From Armigeres subalbatus (lineage: Eukaryota; Arthropoda; Insecta; Diptera; Culicidae), in contig NC_085140.1 in the NCBI RefSeq assembly GCF_024139115.2, positions 419,876,283 through 419,940,282 on the forward strand: a DNA stretch of 64,000 nt, given 5' to 3'. Shown piece by piece: positions 32,430 to 42,889 of the stretch. Made by a program: the position numbers and the translations under genes. The notes beneath the pieces were generated by a model, which saw only the letters and a list, made by a program, of their open reading frames with translations, ran no database searches and was not told the origin of the DNA. Each line of letters begins with the position of its first letter. The first letter of the stretch is position 1.

Positions 32430-33950
32430 GGCTTTCGAGCCTCTTGGAAGAAGGCTTCCGAGCCTCTTGGAAGAAGGCTTCCGAGCCTCTTGAAAGGGAG
32501 GCTTTTGAGCCTCTAGAAAAGGAGGTTTTTGAACCTCTAGAAAAAAGGCTTTTGAGCTTCTTGAAAGAAGGCTTCCGAGCCTTTTGAAAGAAGCCTTCCG
32601 AGCCTCTTGAAAGGAGGCTTCCGAGCCTTTTGGAAAGTGGCTTCGGTGCCTCTTGGAAGTAGGATTTTGAGCTTCTTGGAAGGAAGCTTTTAAGCCTCTT
32701 GGAAGGAGGCTTTTTGAACCTGGAAGGAGGTTCTTGAGCCTCTTGAAAGAAGGTTTCTGAGCCTCTTGAAAATAGGCTTCTGAGCCTCTTGAAAGGATCT
32801 TGAAAGCCTTTTGAAAGGATCTTGAAAGGAGGCTTCCGAACCTCTTGAAAAAAGGCTTTTTATCTCTGAGCCTTTTGAAAGGATCTTGAAAGGAGGCATT
32901 TGAGCCTCTAGAAAAGAGGCGTTTGAGCCTCTTGAAAGGGACTTTTGAGCCTGTTGAAAGGGACTTTTGAGCCTCTTGAAAGGAGGCTTCCGAGTCTCTT
33001 CGAATGAGGCTTCCGAGTCTCTTGAAAGGAGGCTTCCGAGCCTCTTGAAAGGATCCTTCCGAGCCTTTTGGAAAGTGGCTTCGGTGCCTCTTGGAAATAG
33101 GCTTTTGAGCTTCTTGGAAGGAGGCTTTTAAGCCTCTTGGAAGGAGGCTTTTTGAACCTGGAAGGAGGATTTTGAACCTCTCGAAAGAAGGTTTCTGAGC
33201 CTCTTGAAAATAGGCTTTCGAGCCTCTTGAAAGGATCTTGAAAGGAGGCTTCCGAGCCTTTTGAAAGGAGGCTTTTGAGCCTCTTGAAAGAGGCTTCCTA
33301 GTCTCTTGAAAAGAGGCTTCTGAGCCTTTTGTAAGAAGGCTTCTGAGCCTCTGGAAAGAATGCTTCTGAGCCTCTTGAAAGCAGACTTCTGAGGCTCTGG
33401 AAAGGATGCTCCTGAGCCTCTTGAAAGCAGATTTCTGAGGCTCTGGAAAGGAGGCTTCTGAGCCTCTTGAAAGAAGGCTGGCGAGCCCCTTGAAGTGAGG
33501 CTTCTGAGGGCCTCTTGAAAGGATTCTTCCGGGCTTCTTAAAATGAGGCTTCCGAGCCTCTTGAAAGGAGGCTTCCAAGCCTCTTAAAAGTAGGCCTCCG
33601 AGCCTCTTAAAAGTAGGTCTCCGAGTCTCTTGAAAGGAGGCTTCCGAGGCCTCTTGAAAGGAGGCTTCCGAGTCTCTTGAAAAGAAGCTTCCGAGCCTCT
33701 CAAAAGTAGGCTTCCGAGCCTCTTAAAAGGAGGCCTCCGAACCTCTTAAAAGGAGGCCTCCGAACCTCTTAAAAGGAGGCCTCCGAACCTCTTAAAAGTA
33801 GGTCTCCGAGCCTCTTGAAAGGAGGCTTCCGAGCCTCTTGGAAGGAGGCTTACGAGCCTCTTTAAAGGAGGCAACCTAGCCATTTGAAAGGAGGCTTCTG
33901 AAGTGCCCAGGAGGCTTCCGAGCCTCTTGAAAGGAGGCCTTCGAACTATC
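32430..33950 (+). repeat. Minisatellite of palindromic units, AGGCTTCCGAGCCT
   Basis: About 23-24 bp per unit: GGCTTCCGAGCCT plus CTTGAAAGGA, all in one orientation. AGGCT-TCCG-AGCCT is a hairpin with a four-base loop, and CCTC-TTGAAAG-GAGG a second one; most units keep both. Regular blocks alternate with diverged ones. The 404-codon minus-strand frame (FQEARKPPFKRLGS...) is due to composition. Confidence 0.93.
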
Positions 33951-34905
33951 TAAAATATCAAAAAAATCATTTTGTTCATTCGACGTTTTGTTCGTTTGAT
34001 CTTTTGTTCCGCAGCCCTTCATACATTGTGCTGGTTGTAGAAGGAAGGGTTCAATTGGGATTTGCATATACATGCTCTCCATTAAGACCCATCGACCTGT
34101 GGACCAAGTACGAAGATGAATTTGTGTAATTATGTTTTGCACATTATGCGTATCAGAACTCTACAACCACTTGTAAATTTAAGAAGTCATTTATAACGAG
34201 GTCTTGATTTTGGTAGAACATGTGTTTGATGATGTCGAATTAATCCTTTGCTCATTTGGGAATGACAGTGCCAAATCGACTACAAAACGGTCTTCTGGAA
34301 AATCCAAAATGTAAGTTAAAATCGATTTTTTCGTTAACCGTTCTACTCAGGCTATTGACACCCTTTTGTTTAGCCCATCGCCAGATCGTAGCCAGGATGT
34401 CCCGGGCTACAATTTTTTTCATACTGGGTTTGAATGATGACAGCGGGCTATGTCTATTGATGATGGTGACACCGCCATTGTCACCGGCTTGGTTCTACTT
34501 TTCATAAATTCGAACATTGTGTGAATTTAAATGTATTTTCATGCACATATTTGGAGCATGAAAATAAACGTAAAATAATCGTTCTTACTGTTCTGTTAAA
34601 TCGAAATAAACTTAAAAGGTGCTTGCTAGTAAAATTCAGTCATTTTTAGTTTAATATTAAATTTTAATTCATTTGACGGGTTCAACTGCAATTTTATACT
34701 TAGATGAATATTCAAAACTATTTGCTGTGTGGTCATCAACGATTACAGACTTACAGACTACGGATTTTATTTAGATTTATTGGATATATATTTTGACGAC
34801 TAAAACATTAATTCGACTTAATTTTATGTTCGTTTCGATGAACTCTCCTTTAATTGCTTATAGGTCTGAAATTCTAAAGATGTAAATTTGGTGGAACAAA
34901 AGATA
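33951..34905. other. Intronic sequence, no gene seen
   Basis: Begins with TTTTGTTC(A/G)TT(C/T)GA-type short repeats (33975-34010), then AT-rich DNA without recognisable coding or repeat structure. Confidence 0.45.
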
Positions 34906-35099
34906 TTTTAGTTACCAGATAAAGATTGTCGCTTCGGTTCCCTTTGTTCTGCTGTCCGAAACATGTTGGGTACCGAACTGTCAAAACGTATGTATTTTTC
35001 CTTCATTGACGTTTAGATCCCCTATCCTCGCCAGCAAAAGATGTTCCGGGCAGCGACGACAGCGACAATCTTTATCTGGTAACTAAAATATCTTTTGAT
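34906..35099. mobile_element. MITE related to 18899-19412
   Basis: Terminal inverted repeats of about 36 bp: AAGATATTTTAGTTACCAG, ATAAAGATTGTCGCT on the left and AGCGACAATCTTTATCTGG, TAACTAAAATATCTT on the right. The interior CCTATCCTCGCCAGCAAAAG is the reverse complement of the 19250-19275 core. Confidence 0.88.
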
Positions 35100-35201
35100 G
35101 GAACCTCCACCAAGACGAACATGGTTTGATCAATCTATATGAGATAACTGGCAATATAGTGATTCTCAACTGATCTGATAGGCGCCCAGTTTATCGCATA
35201 C

Positions 35202-35274
35202 GTTTCCGTAGTGTAGCGGTTATCACGTCTGCTTCACACGCAGAAGGTCCCCGGTTCGAACCCGGGCGGAAACA
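35202..35274 (+). tRNA. tRNA-Val (CAC)
   Basis: Identical in sequence to the gene at 28393. The following T-run is only four bases (ATATTTTAG), a weaker Pol III terminator than at 28468. Confidence 0.95.
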
Positions 35275-35366
35275 TATTTTAGAACGAGCAGCCCAAAAGT
35301 AATCATTCGCCATTTCTCATCTATAATAGATTATTTGTATAAGAGGATTATCATGGGCATACATAT

Positions 35367-36189
35367 TAGAGTGGGGCGTCATGGTCATTTTTTCAAATCA
35401 AAGGTTCTGGGTCCCAAACAACTGTGCAGAATTTCAGCCCGATTTATTGCTTCCTCGCTTTCCGCATCGCGTTTGAAGGTTGTATAGAAATTAGTATGGG
35501 AAATCGTATATTTTTGCATTTTTACTTCTAGAGGTTTTAATCCATCGTCAACCTAGTGGTACCTTACGTTAAAGTATGACCCAGAGAATGCGGGAAAATT
35601 TTGCTGAAGAAGGTACGTTACTGGAACGTCCACGAAAAAAGTTATAACGCTTCGAAGATTGATTGTTCAAACCATATGCAAAAAATTGTTTATTCTGCCA
35701 GCACTGACGAACTAGGTGGACCAATAATTCAACTGAGTGTTATTTCAAAATTATTAATCTTCGGCTTTGCAGCTAATGGGAGTTATTCGGAATCATTTCA
35801 CAAAGTAAAAATTCCGACAAGAAGGAAGATGGGTTTTGCCCTCTGACAACCATAGGTAGTCCGGTAGTGCTGGCAGAAACATTGATTTCTTGCATATGGT
35901 TTGAACAACCAATTTTCGAAGTGTAAAAGCATTTTTTGTAAACCTTCCAGCTACGTACCTTCTTCGGCAAAGTTTTTCGGCATCTTTCAGACTATGTGCT
36001 AATGTATTGAGTCACGTAATTGACGATAAATTGAAATATAAATTTAAAACACGATGCGGAAAGGGCGGACGCAACCAATCAAGCCCATATTTGGCACAGT
36101 TGAATGGGATCCCAAAACGATTCAGAAAAACCTTGATCTCACTTGATTGGATAAAGTTTGAGTTTTCCATACAACTGCGCCCCACTCTA
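35367..36189. mobile_element. Long-inverted-repeat DNA transposon, hAT-like, non-autonomous
   Basis: 823 bp. Ends TAGAGTGGGGCG...CGCCCCACTCTA, flanked by an exact 8-bp duplication ATACATAT (35359-35366, 36190-36197). Most of the element is an imperfect palindrome: GAAGAAGGTACGTTACTGGA and CAAACCATATGCAAAAAAT on the left recur as CAGCTACGTACCTTCTTCGG and TTGCATATGGTTTG on the right. The 80-codon and 65-codon frames on opposite strands are mirror products of the arms. Confidence 0.92.
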
Positions 36190-37135
36190 ATACATATAGC
36201 CATGGCAACTGGCCCTTATTCCTGGCAAATGAAACTTGTCACCCCAGAATCAAGAAGAAGAAAGATTATCATTTTGTCCATATCAAAATAATAAATCACT
36301 TGAGAAAAGGCGGCATATCCATATCTAAAGTATCGAATCGATACACAACAATCAAAGACTAACAAAGCGATTACCGGTGCAACATCAACGCCCAGAAGCG
36401 GGGAGCCGTGATAAATTGCAACTTTTATCGTAAACGGTCTTCTGAACACGTCTGATGGCGACCGACAACGCCCATTAAAATATAGATTATGTCCAGTCAT
36501 GAACCGCCACCGGCTCTGCGGTCTAGACTTGAATCGTTGGGCTTCTGATGCGGTTTATCTCTATTGGGTGTAGCACAATGCAATAATGCCTAAATTGCGT
36601 TAACTACGAGCGTGCGTAAAAGAGTGCCTCCAATATGTGGTGCCCAAGTGTAAAGTAGTGGTTGGATGCTGCCAGCATCACCACGGTTCGGAATGACTGC
36701 CCGGTAGCAGCCGGGATCGTTCGTTGCGGCCCCGGTCGGTTCAACCCGAGATATGATTTATGCCGTACGAATCTGTCTTAGTATGATAAATACGAATCGT
36801 AAGCGTGATTTATTTTATAGCCCCCGTTTATTGTATTGCTTTGGCTACTTTTATCGCCTCCCCCTCCTCTTCGCTGCCATTTCCCTGCTCCATATTAGAG
36901 AACTAAATGCGTTTAGACATTATTATTGTTCGGACAGTGCGATTTTATATTATGGTAATAACGGCAGAAATAACAGAGATGACCCACAGATCAAAAACTA
37001 AAATGTTTCAGTAATGAACGTAAGCATGGAACAAAATGGTATGCTTTATTGGTAAAAGCACATTTTTCTCGATTGTAAATTTTGGTGACAATCATTATTT
37101 CTGATTTAGTATGGAAAACAACCCAGAGTATCGAA
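36190..37135. other. Intronic sequence, no gene seen
   Basis: Unique-looking, moderately GC-rich (36500-36760), then AT-rich. No structure found. Confidence 0.45.
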
Positions 37136-37208
37136 GTTTCCGTAGTGTAGCGGTTATCACGTCTGCTTCACACGCAGAAGGTCCCCGGTTCGAGCCCGGG
37201 CGGAAACA
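37136..37208 (+). tRNA. tRNA-Val (CAC), T-loop variant
   Basis: Same as the copy at 28393 except for a T-loop change (TTCGAGC for TTCGAAC). Stems are intact. TTTTT terminator at 37211. Confidence 0.94.
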
Positions 37209-37572
37209 TATTTTTGAATGAGTACAACAGAAGCTACTGTTTTTGGTTTGGTACAAATGGTTTTTGAAGGGGAGAGGTTTTCATGAACCATCGATTACTC
37301 CAGTATTTGGCTACTACGCTCTAAAGAAGCAATACGATTTATACAGATTTTCAAGATCCCTAATACAAAACGTGTTGCAAGGAGATGCTTGTGGGTAGAA
37401 AAGGGTCATTTTTAGTAATTTGCCAATCAACCCTAACTTTCAGGTTCCTCGAGTATTATATTAGGGTTTGGCATAATTTTGAATCCAGTAGTAAAGTGTT
37501 CGTAGAGAGGAGTCCTTGTATTTTGTATGTGTGGATTTTGGTGCCACATGGAAACTTTAATTATTTTGTACG

Positions 37573-38800
37573 GGGGAAGGGCCGTTTGGCCGAAAATTGT
37601 TTAGCCGAATATGGCCGAGCAGAGCATTAGGCTGAAAGTTATTAAGCAGAAAGGGTCATATACTCGAATAGGTTATTTGGCCGAATAGACCATTTGTGCC
37701 GAAAAGGTCATTTGGCCGAAAAGGTCATTTGGCCGAAAAGCCATTTGACCGAAAGATCATTTGTCTGAATAGGTTATTTCGCCGAATAGGTTATTTGGCC
37801 GTGGTTCAGCCAAATCACACCAAGCGCCAACAAAAAATCACCCATTTTTCTGTCAAAAATTTCGTTTATCAGATTTAAGTGATCACAAATCGTATCGGAT
37901 ATCCCTCAACCTTATAACTAAGGATATCCTCTAACAAACGTGCATATGAATTGATATCAAATGATTTCCGTTTCCGTTTTACGAATAAAATATTAGAAGT
38001 CAGTTAAAAAGCCGCTTGGTGCGTTTTGGCAGAACCCTGAGCATATGATCGAAAAGACCATTCAACTGAATAGGCTATTTGGCCAAACACGTCATTTGAC
38101 CAAACAGGTCATTCGGCTGTGAAAAGTGAGAAATAAGAAGTTAGAAGTGATTAGTGAGAAGAGAGGCGTCTCCATTCTCACTCTGCTTTTCTCACTTTGC
38201 TCAGTGAGAAGTTATAAGTGAGAAATGAGGAGTGAGAAGTGAGAAGTGAGACGTCTCATTTCTCACTCCTCATATCATACTTCTCACTTTGCATTACTTA
38301 GTCTTCATTGTGAGAAGTGAGAGATGAGGAGCGAAAAGTGAGTAGTGAGATGTCTTACTTCTTACTACTTATTTCTCACTTTTACTGTGAAAAGTGAGTA
38401 GTGTGAAGTGAGACGTCTCACTTCTCACTTCTCACTGTAAAAAGTGAAAAGTGTGGAGTGAGTAGTGAGACGTCTCACTACTCATTTCGCACTACTCATT
38501 TTTTGCTGTGAGAAGTGGGAAATAAGTAGTGAGAAGAGAGAGTCTCACTTTTCACATCTCATTTCTCACTTCTAAAATGACCTATTCGGCCCAATTACCA
38601 AGTCGGCCAAATGACCTGTTCGGCCAAATGTCCTATTCGGTCAAATGTCCTATTCGGCCAAATGACTTATTCGGCCGGATGACCCGTTCACCCAAATTAC
38701 TTTCGACCAGATGGGTTTCGGCCGAATGGTTTGTTCGGCCTAGTGGCATTCGGCCAAATAGCTTTCAGTCGAATGGGTTTCGGCCAAACGACCCTTCCCC
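37573..38800. mobile_element. Foldback element B: GGCC-palindrome arms, palindromic core
   Basis: Ends GGGGAAGGGCCGTTTGGCCG and CGGCCAAACGACCCTTCCCC. Flanks ATTTTGTAC (37564-37572) and ATTTTATAC (38801-38809) look like a 9-bp target duplication with one mismatch. The left arm (to about 38120) is tandem ATTTGGCCGAA(T/A)AGG words, the right arm (38575-38800) their reverse complement. TTYGGCCRAA is itself palindromic. No protein is coded. Confidence 0.88.
38115..38575. repeat. Six tandem palindromes centred on GAGACGTCTC in element B
   Basis: Each unit of about 70-105 bp reads GTGAGAAGTGAGA... to a centre, then back ...TCTCACTTCTCAC. Centres near 38168 (GAGGCGTCTC), 38248 and 38410 (GAGACGTCTC), 38347 (GAGATGTCTT), 38468 (GAGACGTCTC) and 38540 (GAGAGAGTCTC). 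Each could extrude as a hairpin. Confidence 0.88.
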
Positions 38801-38809
38801 ATTTTATAC

Positions 38810-40219
38810 AATGGGGTCACTTTTTACGCGGATGTATTTAATCAACTCCTCGATTTATCTCAATTCCCACAACTTTTAAATTACATTTGATTTTTCTTTG
38901 ATTTTTTGTAGATTATGTTTCCAAAGGCCATAAACAAGCAAAAATAAATCGCATATTGTTCCACCTCGCGTTTTGGATATCACCTCACAACGCTTCCAAT
39001 ACACATCCGTTAAACAATTTTTTTTTCATGTTTCGCTTACAGTAAAGGGATGTGCCAATTTAATTAAAAAAAAATCAAAACCATACACATGTATGAATTT
39101 CACCAATATCATTAGTCGAAGTTGTGAAAATTTAAAATTCTAGAAGCAGACATCCACCCAATAGTTCAACTCCTATCTGAAAGGCGAACAGAGTGGTTAG
39201 TTGTTATTGGACCGGCAAGCGAGTATCTCCTGCTAGTTTCCGGAAAACGGAACGAGAAAAATGAATTACGGCAATTTAATTATGAAATATGTGCTTTCTT
39301 CACTTGATCTATGTGACCCTTTTTGCCGGGGCAACCCACAGCGGCGGCGTGTCATCCTCCAGGCGATCCCCAGCTGGGACGTAAAAACTATCATTATATG
39401 GAGCTAGGCAAGAGGTAACGTAACAGAAGGAGCCGAGAGCCAACAGCGAACAGTCAGCGTTGGGAATGGCAAAGTTGCATCCCCACTCTGCTGTTCCCGT
39501 GGGTCAAGTTAGCTCGGGTTGTTCTGGCTGCTGGTTTCGTGGTGCAACCCATAACTACTAAACTATATCACTGACTGACTCTGTCGGATGTTGCGGGGGT
39601 TGGCCTGCGTGTAGAGCATGCCGTGCGGAAGGGGCCACTATAAATTACACTCTTTATGGGAGATAACGTTATGCGATGTATATTTAAAGAAGCGAATGTG
39701 CACGTTTGGTATGTTGTTCACATACTGCTGTATGCAGATGCTGTTGTTCCTTCCTCTGAACTGTTGAGCAAGGACAAACTGTGTATTATTTAAATATTTT
39801 TTTTGATAATACCTATTAGGTGAAAATTATAATACAGTTGCATAACAGAGACACTTCAGGATGTATTATCATGTCATTACAGATCATCTATTTAACATGT
39901 CTGCGAAAAAGTTTCCCGATGTATTCCGTTACCTATAACAAGGGAACGACTTGGATTCACCTTTCCATTTTGTTCCAAGTTGTTCCAAATTTATTTCATT
40001 ATGCTTCACTTTCAAGAAGCATATGGTGAAAAAAATAACGTATCTTTATATTGAATTGCAATATCTCGGCACCGGAAAATTGCTGCAAAGATGAAAATTG
40101 AAAAAAAGGCAAACTCCCATGCATGAAATGAAACATTGTTGCAATATGTTGCAGTCCTTTTTGTAACTACCCTTTTGGTTTTACCTCTTCAGTTGTGTCT
40201 ACAGTACATGGTTTTAGGT
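38810..40219. other. Intronic sequence, no gene seen
   Basis: AT-rich at first, then a GC-richer unique stretch (39160-39700) that could hold regulatory DNA, but nothing specific is recognisable. Confidence 0.45.
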
Positions 40220-40288
40220 TGTTGTCAATCAAATTGACTGATTTCGTGCTTAAGTTAAGCACGAAATCAGTCAATTTGATTGACAACA
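40220..40288. repeat. Perfect 34-bp inverted repeat with a 1-base spacer
   Basis: Arms 40220-40253 and 40255-40288. TGTTGTCAATCAAATTGACT ... GTGCTTAA, then G, then the exact reverse complement. No mismatch found. Confidence 0.92.
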
Positions 40289-40357
40289 TATTGTTTTTCA
40301 AATCATTCGTATGCAATCGAGTTGGTATCTATGATATCTATGTTTGCTTGTACTGAC

Positions 40358-40443
40358 CTGATCTTCGGAGAATCTCATCCCGTTCTCCTCCATGCAGGCG
40401 CGCATCACATGCTGCAGCTCCAGGTGCTGTATCAGACCGTCAC
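40358..40443 (-). CDS. Nox: Nox exon D: third EF-hand
   Basis: 86 bp between acceptor CTGTAAACAG and donor GATCAG|GTCAGT. The first two bases complete the Gly codon begun in exon C, giving loop DLDGDGLIQHLE, a canonical 12-residue EF-hand with Asp at positions 1, 3 and 5 and Glu at 12. The rest reads LQHVMRACMEENGMRFSEDQ, the exit helix and linker. It ends in phase 0 at the 24.6-kb intron. Confidence 0.9.
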
Positions 40444-42051
40444 CTGTTTACAGACAGCGAGCGTTGTTCCGGTGCACCACATCGAGTGTAGCATGGAATA
40501 AAAGAAACAACCGTAATTAAAACATGTGGATAAGCCATTGCTTGGTGTTATATTTATGGAGTTCATGCGGTTCAGGGATGCTCGGTTTCGTTATCGCACT
40601 ACTGGGACTGGAACTGCATCCAGGAAACCAGCAGAAACGAACAATGTTGTTGGTTATGTGGTTTTGATTTAGTGTTGACTGTTGGAATAATGAGTTCAAG
40701 ATAATTTCAAAAACCCCTGTGCGGCGATAATGAAGTGGAATTTTTACTTGATATTGTGACGAGAAAGCTTCATGAGGAGTCAATTAATTATGATAGCGCC
40801 AATGAATGAAACAAAAATAGACAAGGAAAAACTAACGTGAAAACAATCCTAAAGATACAAAGACTATATATTAACTATTGTAGTTGTTAAAACTGTCATT
40901 CAAACGACATAACCGTTAAAAAAAATTCAATATTTTTTTTATATTTTATAACACGCAGCTAACCACATCATCGAAAGCGGATGCTCAATAAGCATCTCGT
41001 TTCCGTAGTGTAGCGGTTATCACGTCTGCTTCACACGCAGAAGGTCCCCGGTTCGAACCCGGGCGGAAACACGCTACTTTTTGTCAACCTCAGTCGTATA
41101 CGAAATGCAACCTCTGAATGGACCCGCGGACGTTCGTTCTACTTTTAGCCGCCGTTGCCGCTGGTCTCATTTTGAATACTGCGTTGCGCGTCGAAGAGAC
41201 AGAGGCAGGATAATTACTATCCAAATAAATTAGCCAAAACCGGTGATCAAAAGTGAGTAATGGACTTGGGTTGTCAAATGCTCGCTCACACGGTGGTAAT
41301 TACCCTGTTCGTTAGCTCGGAAACATCCGAATGTGAGCTTGTAAACATGTTTGTACACTGGCGAATAAGGCGTTGGTAACAAATCCACCGGCCGGTGTTT
41401 GGATTTATTTCAACAATTTATGCACCGACAGTCTTGTAATGGTTGATGGTGTGTTCTGTCCTCGGGCAATGGGCAACGATTCGCAGAAGATTTGTATTTG
41501 TAGAATTTTGAATTACAACGAGAAACCTGTACTGCTATATGCTAGTAAAACATGTTCTGAAGAATACTCTGCGGATGTTTATCTACAGAAAACTAAATGT
41601 CCAAACAAGCATTAAATTAGAACCCAGAAGAGACAGACATTCGAACGTGTTACGACGTAGCCTATACAAAGATATAGAAGATGTCATACAAAGTCTAACT
41701 TGGCAAAAAGTTATGGCGACAGCTGGCAACAGCTCAGGATGCGAATCTACCAAGTCGGCCATTTGCATCCTTAAGTAATTTAGTAAATGATTGACGAATG
41801 ATTATTCTGAATTGTGTTCAATATGAATCAGTGTCACCTTTTGCAATGGGTTGGTCATATGGTCATATTGAAAAAGGTATTTCCCTAGATTACGTACCGA
41901 TTTACTGACTGTTCATGAGGCTGCTGATGATTATGATGATGGTAATTATGATACTGAATTACATTCATGATGATGAAAGTTAGCATGAAAATGGTGAAAG
42001 CGGTAATCAAGCTAAAATAAATCAAATAAATCAAATCTTTCGAATATATAC
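40444..42051. other. Nox intron between exons D and C
   Basis: 1.6 kb. It contains the fourth tRNA-Val gene. Other frames (41373-41615, 41539-41778) have no recognisable domain. Confidence 0.7.
40999..41071 (+). tRNA. tRNA-Val (CAC)
   Basis: Identical to the copy at 28393, antisense to Nox, TTTTT at 41078. Confidence 0.95.
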
Positions 42052-42136
42052 CATCCAAATCATATACTTTGAATAAAAATTTAATTTTATCCTCTGGAGA
42101 CTGTCCCGCGAACTGATGAATGGCATCGATAAACTC
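42052..42136 (-). CDS. Nox: Nox exon C: end of second and start of third EF-hand
   Basis: 85 bp; acceptor GTCGCCAACAG, donor GGATG|GTATAT. It reads EFIDAIHQFAGQSPEDKIKF and LFKVYDLD, then one base of a Gly codon. The first Glu is position 12 of the EF-hand loop begun in exon B; the last residues open the loop completed in exon D. Introns thus cut EF-hand loops at matching places. Confidence 0.9.
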
Positions 42137-42232
42137 CTGTTGGCGACAGAGCAGTATAAACATGTTGGTTCGGATGTAATAATATACAAGGAAACAATTA
42201 ACGGCTAAATTATGTTCAAGATGAAACTTTAC

Positions 42233-42298
42233 CTGCAGAGAGATGGAACCGGAGTTATCTTTATCGAAGATCTGGAAGACACGCTCAGTGAAGAAGGG
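42233..42298 (-). CDS. Nox: Nox exon B: second EF-hand loop
   Basis: 66 bp, exactly 22 codons, between acceptor ATCGTTGCAG and donor CTGCAG|GTAAAG. It reads PFFTERVFQIFDKDNSGSIS and LQ, an entering helix and canonical loop with Asp at 1 and 3. The reading frame runs through the 96-bp intron to exon C without a stop, so a frame of 139 codons appears here that includes intron. Confidence 0.9.
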
Positions 42299-42353
42299 CT
42301 GCAACGATAATAAATAAGATTTTGAAGGTGGTATGCGATTGAATTGGTCTTAC

Positions 42354-42474
42354 ATTTTTAGATGTGACAATTTTCTTGAACTCCTCTCGTCGAATTTCCT
42401 TTTCGTTGCCGACCGTTTTGACGAAAAGCTGCTCCAGCCGTTCCAGGGACGTTTTGTCGAATCCTGTTCGGGGC
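42354..42474 (-). CDS. Nox: Nox exon A: first EF-hand-like module
   Basis: 121 bp; acceptor TATCCTCCACAG, donor AAAAAT|GTAAGA, phase 1 in and 0 out. It reads PRTGFDKTSLERLEQLFVKT, VGNEKEIRREEFKKIVTSKN. The loop VGNEKEIRREEF lacks the first Asp of a calcium-binding EF-hand, as in the degenerate first hand of NOX5 proteins. Upstream exons, including the start, are not recognised in 42475-64000. Confidence 0.82.
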
Positions 42475-42889
42475 CTGTGGAGGATAATGGCATCATTGAG
42501 CTAGGTAATAAATAGAAGGACTATAAAGGATCTAGTGGATTTCTCGCTTAACTTTTCAAAAGGACCTAAGCATCATTTTTTACATGAATTAATTTGAATA
42601 GCGCAATCAACAGAAAAACATGAAAGCTTTTGATTGCAGTACTCATTGTGTTATCTTTCTCTTTGAATAGGTGAAGATTGAATTACAAAATCGTTTGAAG
42701 TAGCCTCTCATAATTTTGATGCACTCAGAGTCCAGTGTTGAGGAAAACTATAATCTCAATACTCATGAACGATTAAAATCAATCGTGAGATGAAACCCAT
42801 CCAACTCAGCACCTTGCAACTGACTCATGGCTGAGTTGAATCATCCATTTAAATCATTGTAGGTTTTCTTTTGTTCTCCTTCGTTGAAA

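Larger units (their letters stand above)
15355..42474 (-). other. Nox: NOX5-type NADPH oxidase gene, visible part (six exons)
   Basis: Span of the recognisable exons of a calcium-regulated NADPH oxidase, which moves electrons from cytosolic NADPH across a membrane to oxygen to make superoxide. The six exons join in one frame with compatible phases (0, 0, 1, 0, 2, then 1 at the last visible donor) and GT/AG sites. The product runs through paired EF-hands to a linker and first membrane helix ending ILARACG, the order expected of NOX5 proteins. DUOX was considered and rejected: there is no peroxidase domain, and the link from EF-hands to helix (LLENLSISIDRW) is NOX5-like. The N-terminus, heme-ligand histidines and FAD/NADPH domain are absent, so both ends lie outside or are unrecognised. 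The identification rests on family knowledge, not a search. Confidence 0.85.

Noticed and set aside
32364..33578. 404-codon minus-strand frame over the AGGCTTCCGAGCCT array
   Set aside because: Composition artefact of the minisatellite; overlapping frames on the other strand are open too.
37573..38800. CRISPR-like appearance of short palindromic repeats
   Set aside because: No unique spacers of constant length and a eukaryotic context; units are contiguous and mirror each other.
41885..42304. 139-codon continuous minus frame as one exon
   Set aside because: It contains two conserved EF-hand exons with good GT/AG sites and a 96-bp intron that happens to lack stops.
15355..42474. DUOX identity for the oxidase exons
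   Set aside because: EF-hand spacing and the ENLSI-SIDRW linker leading straight to helix 1 fit NOX5; no peroxidase-like exon was found upstream.
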